Assembly: GCA_026419515.1 (NCBI GenBank)
Contig: JANZZG010000070.1
Span: 1 to 57,752, forward strand
Direction: 5' to 3'
Source: Methylophilaceae bacterium
GTDB lineage: Bacteria; Pseudomonadota; Gammaproteobacteria; Burkholderiales; Methylophilaceae
DNA length: 57,752 bases
The notes under the pieces were generated by a model. That model made no database searches. It saw nothing but the letters and a program-made list of their open reading frames with translations, and was not told where the DNA came from. Positions 17,100 through 24,489 of the stretch are shown piece after piece; positions within the stretch are counted from its first letter, which is position 1, and each line of letters opens with the position of its first letter. The translations under genes were made by a program, and so were the position numbers.

Positions 17100-18191
17100 T
17101 CAATCGGGCTTGATCGATTTGGTCCCGCCTTCCAGCAGGAATACGTCGAAACCATGCTGCGCCAGGATGAAAGCGGCAGCGGAGCTGCGCCGTCCGGTTT
17201 GGCAGTAGGTGATATAGGTTTTGTTCTTGTCGAGGGTGCCAAGTACGCTACGGATTTCATGCAAGGGCGCATTGATGGCATTGGGTAGATGGTCGAACTT
17301 GTATTCCGAAGGAAAGCGCACGTCCAACCATATGGCGCCCGTCGCAACCTTCTGTTCGGCTTGCTGCCATGAAATGGCATTGATGAGCGGTTCTTTCAGC
17401 AGCTCGATGAAATCCTGCTTGTCGAGCCGCAATAGCACCCCGTCAGTTTTCATGGTGACGGTGGCATTCCGTTTGTTGTCGGAAACCAGGGCTTCTTCGC
17501 CAAAAGCGTCGCCCGCTTTCAGTTCGGCCAGTTGGACCGGAGTCGCCCCGGGTTCGGTGATGCGCGTGACCACTGCGATGCCGGACTCGATCAGATAATA
17601 GTAATCGCCTTCCGCCCCTTGCAGGATGATGACTTGGCCGGCCTTGACGGGGAGGCTGGTCATGCGGCGGAACATCTCGTCGATGTTGGCGGGTGGCAGT
17701 CGGCTGAATACGCCGCTTTGCAGGTTGCCGGCGCTGAACACGCCGGTTTGTTTCATCCAGCTGCCGGCCCCCCGCGCAGCCGGGGTACCAGCAGTCTTGG
17801 AAACATCGTGTGACAGGACGGATTGTTCATAGCCTGCCAGTTGATCCCAAGTCATCATGATGTCGAGGAGATCGGTGTCGATGCGCACGATCTCGATGTC
17901 GGTCAGTGCCCTCGCCGATTCTACCTGCATACGGCCACCGCCCACCGGGTAGCGTGCCAGATCGGTGCCCCCGCGCAGCACGATTTTTTTTCCACCAACA
18001 AAATGAACGGCGAGATTGCCGGTGAGCAAATAAAGCGACTGCGAGTTTTTGACCACGTTCATGCGGAACGGATCGATGTCCTTGCTGACCTTTTCGACGA
18101 AGCATAGGCTGGCAATCTCTTTCTGTCTTTCGGGAGACAGCAGGCAGACTGGTTCGAGATGGGCGATGCGGGATGCATCCATGGAGGCCAA
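17100..18191 (-). CDS. Cyclic-nucleotide-binding/rhodanese fusion protein
   Basis: 363 residues. Residues 15-125 look like a degenerate cyclic-nucleotide-binding (CNB) fold. Residues 160-265 are a better CNB domain whose phosphate-binding cassette FGEEAL...KRNATV keeps the glutamate and arginine that hold the cyclic phosphate and ribose. Residues 270-363 are a rhodanese domain with the active loop CQTGRRS (Cys-330), so it could carry a persulfide or act as a thiol switch. No DNA-binding domain is present, unlike CRP. It lies 9 nt downstream of a cyclic nucleotide phosphodiesterase gene and 39 nt upstream of the exporter genes, making it the likely sensor of this block. Ligand and output are not known. 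Confidence 0.88.
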   Translation of the reverse strand: MASMDASRIAHLEPVCLLSPERQKEIASLCFVEKVSKDIDPFRMNVVKNSQSLYLLTGNLAVHFVGGKKIVLRGGTDLARYPVGGGRMQVESARALTDIEIVRIDTDLLDIMMTWDQLAGYEQSVLSHDVSKTAGTPAARGAGSWMKQTGVFSAGNLQSGVFSRLPPANIDEMFRRMTSLPVKAGQVIILQGAEGDYYYLIESGIAVVTRITEPGATPVQLAELKAGDAFGEEALVSDNKRNATVTMKTDGVLLRLDKQDFIELLKEPLINAISWQQAEQKVATGAIWLDVRFPSEYKFDHLPNAINAPLHEIRSVLGTLDKNKTYITYCQTGRRSSAAAFILAQHGFDVFLLEGGTKSIKPD

Positions 18192-18200
18192 AGTCAGGGG

Positions 18201-18968
18201 TCAGATTTCGAAAATGTGGCCGTGATAAAGGGGCCGCGCATGGAATGCGTAGGCATCACGTTCGATTTCGTGCATGATGACTTCACCCTCACCCGGTTTG
18301 AGGTGCGTAATGTAAATGCGAAAACCGCTCTTTTCGAGCTTGCCAAGCTCCTCGACGAGCATGGAAGGACATAGATGCTTGGACAGCTCGGCAATCTGCC
18401 GTTCACCATTGCTGAATGCCGTCTCGATGATCAAGTATTTGAGATTCTCGATGCGGTTGACCGCCTCCCAAAGCGCGTCACAGGTGGTGGTGTCTCCCGT
18501 GAATACCATGCTGGCGGATTCACCCTCCAGGTGGTAGCCCACTGCTGGGACCACGTGGTTGGCCGGCACGGGAGTGAACTTACGGTTGCCCAAACGGACG
18601 GTTACACCCACGCGCACTTCGTGATAGCGTAATAGTGCATTCGTTTCATCCGGAATCATGCTGAAGTCCGGCCATATTTTCCAGTTGAACACGTGGGTTT
18701 TCAGGATATCCCAGGTCTCCCGGAGGGCGTACAGGGTGATGGGCTTTTGCCGCATACCGAACACGGTATCCAGCAGCAGGGGCAGGGATACGATATGATC
18801 GAGGTGGGAGTGGGTGAGAAAGACGTGGTCGATCTGGCACAATTGCTCTATGGATAAATCGCCGACCCCCGTGCCGGCATCCAGCAGTATGTCCTCGTCC
18901 ACCAGAAATCCCGTGGTGCGCAGTATCCCACCGATCCCGCCACTGCATCCCAGTACTTTGATTCTCAT
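18201..18968 (-). CDS. Class II-type 3',5'-cyclic nucleotide phosphodiesterase (MBL fold)
   Basis: 255 residues of a metallo-beta-lactamase fold. The zinc motif is H53-S-H55-L-D57-H58, followed by IVSLPLLLD. The HxHLDH block and the layout of the following segment resemble class II cAMP phosphodiesterases (CpdP/PDE1 type) more than beta-lactamases. Other metal ligands are plausible at ANHVVP, FTGDTTT and the C-terminal ITHLKPGE. It lies 9 nt from both the adenylate cyclase gene upstream and the CNB-rhodanese gene downstream, which supports cyclic nucleotide hydrolysis rather than a general MBL role. The specificity is inference. Confidence 0.8.
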   Translation of the reverse strand: MRIKVLGCSGGIGGILRTTGFLVDEDILLDAGTGVGDLSIEQLCQIDHVFLTHSHLDHIVSLPLLLDTVFGMRQKPITLYALRETWDILKTHVFNWKIWPDFSMIPDETNALLRYHEVRVGVTVRLGNRKFTPVPANHVVPAVGYHLEGESASMVFTGDTTTCDALWEAVNRIENLKYLIIETAFSNGERQIAELSKHLCPSMLVEELGKLEKSGFRIYITHLKPGEGEVIMHEIERDAYAFHARPLYHGHIFEI

Positions 18969-18977
18969 CTTTTAGGC

Positions 18978-21215
18978 TTACTTTGTCTTGAAGGTAAACA
19001 CACCGTCCCAGTCCTTCCCGGGAGCATGGGCGCGGAAATGGGCGATACGTTCGATGTAAACACTGTAAAGATAACGCTCGGGATGCATTTTTTGCAAGTT
19101 GAGAAACTGCATCTCGGCCAGGTCCCAATTTTGCGCACGATATAGTTTGAGCGCGTCATGGTAGAGCGCCAGCTCATGCTTGGTTGCTTCATCGATTTGA
19201 TCAGTCAGTCCGATCGGCTCGTAGATGGCCACCGGGGCGTCCTTGCCCTTGACCCGAACCCGATCCAGCTCGCGGAACAGGAATTCCGGCAACTTCTGCC
19301 GTGTGAATTCGCTGACGATGATGTGAACCCCATACTGCTTGGTGAGCCCTTCCAGACGTGATCCCAGGTTGACGGCATCGCCCATCACGGTATAGGCCAT
19401 GCGGAATTCCGATCCCATGTTGCCCACCGTCATGATGCCAGTGTTGATCCCAATTCCGATGTCGATCGGTGGCCAACCCTTGGCCTTGAAGACCCCCTGT
19501 AGCTTCTTTAGCTCATCGATCATGCCGAGCGCCGCCAGCAGGGCATGGCGGGGATGGTCCGGATCGGGCAGTGGGGCCCCCCAGAATGCCATGATGGCAT
19601 CGCCCATGTATTTGTCGATGGTGCCGCGATAGCGATGAATGACGTGCGTCATCGGGGTCAGGTACTCGTTCATCAGCAGGGTCAACTGCTTGGGATCGAG
19701 CCCTTCGGAAATGGTGGTGAAACCGCGCACGTCGGAGAACAGCACCGTCAGTTCGCGGCTTTCACCTTCCAGGGTGAAAGACTCGGGGTCCTTGGCCATT
19801 TCTTCCACCAGCTCGGGCGGGATGTACTGCCCGAACATGCTGGCGAGCTTGCGTTTGCCGCGCGACTCGACGAAAAAGCCGTACGACATGTTGAAGAGGT
19901 AGAGCAAGACGACCAACAGCAGCGTGGAGGCAATAGGCATGACCAGATTGGCCTGCTGCCACAGCAGCAGGTTCAGCATGATGACAGCGGTCAGTACCAT
20001 ACCGGTCAGCAGGGTGGAACCCAGTGGGCTGAGAATCGCCATGCCGAAGGCGAGCAGCAGACCTGCCCCCAGCAGCAGGACGAATTCCGCACCCAGCATG
20101 TAGGCCGGCTGTTCTTTGATGTTCTGGTCGAGAATGCCGGCAATCATGTTGGCATGCATTTCCACACCGGGGTAGACGCTTTGCACTGGCGAGGCGCGTA
20201 AGTCCATCAGGCCGGGCGCTGTGGTCCCTACCAGCACGATGGCGTCTTCCAGGATTTTGGGGTCCGCCTTGCCGGTCAGGACGTCGGCCGCCGATACATA
20301 GGGGAAACTGCCCTGCCGCCCGCGAAACGGGATCAGCGCCGTCACGCGCTCGTCCACCGGGATGCGGCGCTCGCCCACTTGTAGCCATTCGAGACCGGCA
20401 TAACCTTCGCCCGGTGCGCCGCTCACGAAACCGGCCTCGACTTTGGGGATACCCAGGGCGATGCGCGTCACCGCCAACGAAAGCGCCTCGTACAAGGCGC
20501 CCTGATATTCCTCAACCATGGGGATGCGTCGCGAGATGCCATCGGTATCCACCACGGGGTCGAAGTGTCCCGCGGCGGCTGCATTCTGCTGCAGTATCGG
20601 CAGGTTGGCGCCGTAGGCGTCGGCGCGTACGAAAGGAATGTGAATGTCGTCGAAGGTCCCCGCTTCGAATGCGGGCGGGGGCAACTGGCCGACGCTGCCG
20701 GATTTGCTGTCGCCATGCCGGAAGTAATAGCCCAGCACCACGGGGCGTCCTTTCAGGCTATTGGCGAACATCTGGTCGAAATCCAGGGCAGGGCGCAGCT
20801 TGTCCAAAGCCTTGTTGAATGCGGCACTGGATTTGAAATGTTCGCGACCGATTTGCTCCAAAACCTTCAAGCCCGAGCTTTCGTCTTTTTCGGCGAATAC
20901 CACGTCGAAGCCGAGCACTTTGATCTTGTAGTGATCGAACAGGCGGTCGACCATCTCCGCCAGTTTGTTGCGGCTCCAAGGCCAGCGTCCCTGCTCCAGC
21001 AGGCTGCGCTCGTCGATGTCGACGATGACGATACGGCTGTCGACGGTGTTCGGCATCATCACGTTGAGCCGCAGGTCGTAGGCCAGGCTTTCCATGCGGT
21101 CGACGAAGCCGATGTGGATCACACCCACCGTATCGAGCAGGAAAATCAGCAAAACCGCCAAGCTGATGCCAATGCGGACGAGGTGGCGCCTGATTGACTC
21201 GAGCAGTTGCTTCAT
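18978..21215 (-). CDS. CHASE2-domain class III adenylate cyclase
   Basis: 745 residues. One N-terminal membrane helix (LAVLLIFLLDTVGVIHIGF) is followed by a large periplasmic CHASE2 sensor domain (about 35-345), three membrane helices (about 350-425) and a cytoplasmic class III cyclase domain (about 480-660). The metal aspartates are in LFSDVRGFT and YMGDAIMAFWG. K in IDKYMGD and T in AYTVMGD fit the Lys/Thr adenine-selecting pair of class IIIb cyclases. N and R in GDAVNLGSRLE are the transition-state residues. The start ATG 21215 precedes the first helix; no clear ribosome site is seen. It is divergent from the esterase, so its promoter should lie in 21216-21311. Confidence 0.92.
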   Translation of the reverse strand: MKQLLESIRRHLVRIGISLAVLLIFLLDTVGVIHIGFVDRMESLAYDLRLNVMMPNTVDSRIVIVDIDERSLLEQGRWPWSRNKLAEMVDRLFDHYKIKVLGFDVVFAEKDESSGLKVLEQIGREHFKSSAAFNKALDKLRPALDFDQMFANSLKGRPVVLGYYFRHGDSKSGSVGQLPPPAFEAGTFDDIHIPFVRADAYGANLPILQQNAAAAGHFDPVVDTDGISRRIPMVEEYQGALYEALSLAVTRIALGIPKVEAGFVSGAPGEGYAGLEWLQVGERRIPVDERVTALIPFRGRQGSFPYVSAADVLTGKADPKILEDAIVLVGTTAPGLMDLRASPVQSVYPGVEMHANMIAGILDQNIKEQPAYMLGAEFVLLLGAGLLLAFGMAILSPLGSTLLTGMVLTAVIMLNLLLWQQANLVMPIASTLLLVVLLYLFNMSYGFFVESRGKRKLASMFGQYIPPELVEEMAKDPESFTLEGESRELTVLFSDVRGFTTISEGLDPKQLTLLMNEYLTPMTHVIHRYRGTIDKYMGDAIMAFWGAPLPDPDHPRHALLAALGMIDELKKLQGVFKAKGWPPIDIGIGINTGIMTVGNMGSEFRMAYTVMGDAVNLGSRLEGLTKQYGVHIIVSEFTRQKLPEFLFRELDRVRVKGKDAPVAIYEPIGLTDQIDEATKHELALYHDALKLYRAQNWDLAEMQFLNLQKMHPERYLYSVYIERIAHFRAHAPGKDWDGVFTFKTK

Positions 21216-21311
21216 GGGGAAACAGGGCAATTTTTGCAAGCATAGCCTAAATCTTCGTCGGATAACAGTCACATTGCGGACGGGCATCGTATTTCATGGG
21301 AAAATCTCGCC

Positions 21312-21968
21312 ATGCTGGAGACCATCGAATTGACTGTCGGACGTGAGGCGACGGCCTGTGTCGTGTGGCTGCATGGCCTGGGGGCCGACGGTTACGATTT
21401 CGTGCCGGTTGCCGAGGCACTGCACCTGCCGTTCGGGGTGCGCTACGTATTTCCCCACGCACCGGTCATGCCCGTCACCCTCAATGGCGGTTACCGGATG
21501 CGGGCGTGGTATGACATCTATTCCATGGACATCGCGGCACGGCAGGATGAGGCTGGAATACGCAATTCCCAGGCTGAAATCGAGGCGCTCCTCTCGGCGC
21601 AGTTGAGCCAGGGCATGGCCGCAGGGCGCATCGTGCTTGCTGGTTTTTCTCAAGGGGGGGCCATCGCCTTGCAGACCGCCCTGCGCCATCCAGCCAGGCT
21701 GGCAGGCGTGCTGGCGCTGTCCACCTATCTGCCGTTGGCGCATGCTCTGGAAGCCGAATGCAGCGACGCTAACCGTGGGCTCCCGATCTTCATGGGACAC
21801 GGGGTGGATGACATGATCATTCCATTGCATGTGGCGGCAAAGTCGCGCGACAGGTTGGCAGCGTCGGGCTACGCAATAGAGTGGCATCAGTATTCGATGG
21901 GCCATACGGTATGCGAGGACGAAATCGCTGACATTCGCCGTTTTCTGACCCGGGTTTTGGGTGGCTAG
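21312..21968 (+). CDS. Carboxylesterase/phospholipase (alpha/beta hydrolase)
   Basis: 218 residues, the usual length for the small EstB-like carboxylesterase/acyl-protein-thioesterase family. The oxyanion region is WLHGLGADGYDF, the nucleophile S113 lies in AGFSQGG, the acid is D166 or D167 in HGVDD, and H198 sits in SMGHTV. All three catalytic elements are intact. No signal peptide is present, so it acts in the cytoplasm on short-chain esters or acyl groups; the real substrate is unknown. It is monocistronic: divergent from the cyclase gene and 212 nt from the porin gene. Confidence 0.9.
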   Translation: MLETIELTVGREATACVVWLHGLGADGYDFVPVAEALHLPFGVRYVFPHAPVMPVTLNGGYRMRAWYDIYSMDIAARQDEAGIRNSQAEIEALLSAQLSQGMAAGRIVLAGFSQGGAIALQTALRHPARLAGVLALSTYLPLAHALEAECSDANRGLPIFMGHGVDDMIIPLHVAAKSRDRLAASGYAIEWHQYSMGHTVCEDEIADIRRFLTRVLGG

Positions 21969-22070
21969 CCTTGCCCGCCAGCTCGATGAATCGCGGGTGG
22001 GGCAGCGTAGGAAGGGCCCGGATGGCGCACCGAACACTCTTTTTTGCAACCTGGGGGCGGAGGGTCTCGA

Positions 22071-22100
22071 TTGAGCCCCGAAATACGATTGTGTTATGGT
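22071..22100 (+). promoter_or_regulatory. Candidate sigma-70 promoter for the porin operon
   Basis: TTGAGC (22071-22076) and TATGGT (22095-22100) with an 18-nt spacer each match four of six consensus bases. I looked for a Pho box (CTGTCAT repeats) in 21969-22180 and saw none, although the gene downstream resembles a phosphate porin. Confidence 0.35.
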
Positions 22101-22180
22101 CTTGGGGTGGAGGGGCGCTCCAAGGAAGGTAGCAATGAGGAACACTAGGCGTTTGTCGGAGTCGCCCAGAGGGGAGGGGC

Positions 22181-23575
22181 ATGAACGCACGGGATATACG
22201 GATCGTTGTAGTGGCACTGTTGGCTGTGTTGAGTCAGCCCGCCTTCTGTGGAGAGGAAGCCGAGGACACCCAGCTACGCATCCGCGAACTGGAGCGCCAG
22301 ATAGAGCGAATGGCGGCGCAGATCAAAGCCCTGGAGGCGCAGATAAACAAGGCAGGCGCGGCTCCGGACGCGCCCCGGCCTCACGCGGTGGAAGCCTCGT
22401 TCAAGGACGGTCTGGTTTTGAGTGATGCCAGCGGAACCTGGTCGCTGCGCCCCTATGTGCGGTTGCAGCTGGATGCGCGCCATTACACGCCGGATGCCTT
22501 CGGTGCCGACACCTTTTCCATGCGGCGCGCGCGGCTGGGCGTGATCGGCACGTTCTTCAGCGAATTTCTGCTGCGTATCGAAGGCGAGTATGCGGAAGGG
22601 AATGCCCGTCTGAACGACGGCTATCTCGAATTCAACCGCTGGCCATCCGCCAACCTGCGCCTCGGCCAGTTCAAGCCCTACTACGGGCTGGAGCGCACCC
22701 AGGGGGCGATGGACCTCGATTTCATGGAGCGCGCGCTGTCCGACTACGTGGCGGGCAGCGTGTTCGACCGCGGCTTCATGGTGCACGGCGAGCCGCTGGC
22801 TGGCCTCTATTACCACGTGGCTTACACCAACGGCACCGGGCAGAACGTGGACGAAAACGATGTCAGGAACGACGGCAAGGACATTTCGGCCCGGCTGACC
22901 GGCAACATCGCGCAGTGGCTGGGCTGGCGGGACAGCGTGGTGCATCTCGGCGGCTGGGCGGCCAGCGGACGGCAGGGGGTGGGCTCCGCCATCCCGGTGC
23001 TGCGCACCGAGGGCAGGGGGGTGACCTTCTTTTCCACCACCGGCACTTCGGCCGCCCGGGACAACACCTTCGAAACCGAGGTGCGGCGATTGCGCTACGG
23101 CTTCGAAATGGCGCTGGCACACGGCCCGCTGAAATTCCAGGGAGAGTACATCCACGCCGGTTTCGACGGCCGCGGCTTCGAGCGCGACATGACGGCCTGG
23201 TACGCCAGCCTGCAATGGCTGGTGACGGGCGAGCACTATGCCGATTTCTACCGGAAGTCGGCGTTCGGCCGGCTGGTGCCGCGGCGCGATTTCGACCGCG
23301 GCGACGGCTGGGGCGCGCTGGAACTGGGCTTGCGTTACAGCAGCTTCGAGGCCGGCGATTTCGTGGCGAGCAACCCTCCCGGCACCGGCAGACTGGCGGC
23401 CGGCATGACCCGGGGTGCCGATGCCTGGACGCTGGGCGCCAAGTGGATCCTCAACCCGAACGCCCAGCTCCAGCTCAATTTCGTGCATACGGGCTTCGAT
23501 ACGCCGATCACCCTCAACGACAAGCGGGACGACCGCGAGGACGCGCTCAACATGCGGGTGCAGTTCGATTTTTAG
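22181..23575 (+). CDS. Porin of the OprP/OprO (phosphate-selective) family
   Basis: 464 residues. A signal peptide ends near QPAFC/GEE; residues 28-60 form a coiled coil (QLRIRELERQIERMAAQIKA), as in OprP-family proteins. The remainder is a 16-strand outer-membrane barrel rich in alternating aromatic strands. It contains RPYVRLQLDARHY, FSMRRARLGVIGTFF and RLGQFKPYYGLE, which recur in this family, and ends in Phe (VQFDF) as expected for BAM recognition. The family name implies anions such as phosphate or polyphosphate, but selectivity cannot be read from sequence. A strong GGGGAGGGG ribosome region precedes ATG 22181. A PhnD-like binding protein gene follows 8 nt later. Confidence 0.88.
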   Translation: MNARDIRIVVVALLAVLSQPAFCGEEAEDTQLRIRELERQIERMAAQIKALEAQINKAGAAPDAPRPHAVEASFKDGLVLSDASGTWSLRPYVRLQLDARHYTPDAFGADTFSMRRARLGVIGTFFSEFLLRIEGEYAEGNARLNDGYLEFNRWPSANLRLGQFKPYYGLERTQGAMDLDFMERALSDYVAGSVFDRGFMVHGEPLAGLYYHVAYTNGTGQNVDENDVRNDGKDISARLTGNIAQWLGWRDSVVHLGGWAASGRQGVGSAIPVLRTEGRGVTFFSTTGTSAARDNTFETEVRRLRYGFEMALAHGPLKFQGEYIHAGFDGRGFERDMTAWYASLQWLVTGEHYADFYRKSAFGRLVPRRDFDRGDGWGALELGLRYSSFEAGDFVASNPPGTGRLAAGMTRGADAWTLGAKWILNPNAQLQLNFVHTGFDTPITLNDKRDDREDALNMRVQFDF

Positions 23576-23583
23576 GAAAAATC

Positions 23584-24489
23584 ATGTCGAATTACGCAAG
23601 ATTGCTGACGTGGATGCTTGTGGTGCTGCTTGCCGCCTGCGACCAGGGTAAAGAGACGGTCTATCAGCCTGAGTTCGCCGCCAAAGGGGAGGATGACAGG
23701 AAAGAATACGTGGTGGGCATCCATCCCCTGCACAACCCGCAGCGTCTGCTGGAGGTGTATGGCCCCATCGTGGAATATCTCGATGCGCAGATTCCCGAAG
23801 CGCGTTTCAGGCTGGAAGCCTCGCGCAACTATGAGGAGTTCGACCGGAAACTGGACGCCGGGCATTTCGACTTCGCGATGCCCAATCCCTACCAGACGGT
23901 GCGCGCGCTGCGGCACGGCTACCGCATTTTCGGCAAGATGGCCGATGACGAGAATTTCCGCGGCATCATCCTGGTGCGCCGGGACAGTGGCATCCATGAA
24001 GTCGCCGACCTCAAGGGCCGCAAGGTGAGCTATCCGGCCAAGACCGCGCTGGCGGCGACCATGCTGCCGCAGTATTTCCTGCACACCCACGGGCTCGACG
24101 TCAACCGTGATATCGAGAACGTCTACGTCGGTTCGCAGGAATCCTCCATCATGAACGTCTATCTCGGCCACGTCGCAGCGGCAGCGACCTGGCCGGTGCC
24201 GTGGACCACGTTTCAGCAAGAGCACCCCGACATGGCGGGCCAGCTGGAAGTGAAATGGCAGACCGAGCCGCTGCAGAACAACGGCTGGGTGGTGCGTGCC
24301 GACGTGCCGGACGGGGTGGCGCAGCGGGTGGCAGTACTCTTGTTCAGCATGCACCAGAGCGCACAGGGCCGGCAGATGCTGCAACGCATTCCGGTCTCCC
24401 GCTTCGAGCCGGCGACTGAGGAAACCTACCAGCCGGTGCGCCAGTTCCTGGACGTTTTCTCCAAAACGGTGCGCCCCATCGAACCATGA
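23584..24489 (+). CDS. PhnD-like substrate-binding lipoprotein, orphan
   Basis: 301 residues. A lipoprotein signal ends in LLAAC (Cys-19), so it is anchored in the membrane facing the periplasm. The body matches the phosphate/phosphite/phosphonate-binding PhnD family: VVGIHPLHNPQRLLEVYGPIV at the start, HFDFAMPNPYQTVRAL and DLKGRKVSYPAKTALAA as ligand-loop blocks. No ABC permease or ATPase lies nearby. Instead the stop overlaps the start of a GGDEF-EAL receptor gene by 4 nt, and a phosphate-type porin precedes it. The likely role is ligand delivery to the receptor rather than transport; this is inference from gene order. Confidence 0.87.
   Translation: MSNYARLLTWMLVVLLAACDQGKETVYQPEFAAKGEDDRKEYVVGIHPLHNPQRLLEVYGPIVEYLDAQIPEARFRLEASRNYEEFDRKLDAGHFDFAMPNPYQTVRALRHGYRIFGKMADDENFRGIILVRRDSGIHEVADLKGRKVSYPAKTALAATMLPQYFLHTHGLDVNRDIENVYVGSQESSIMNVYLGHVAAAATWPVPWTTFQQEHPDMAGQLEVKWQTEPLQNNGWVVRADVPDGVAQRVAVLLFSMHQSAQGRQMLQRIPVSRFEPATEETYQPVRQFLDVFSKTVRPIEP

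Noticed and set aside
22010-22180. Pho box expected before the phosphate-type porin
   Set aside because: No CTGTCAT-like repeats were seen.
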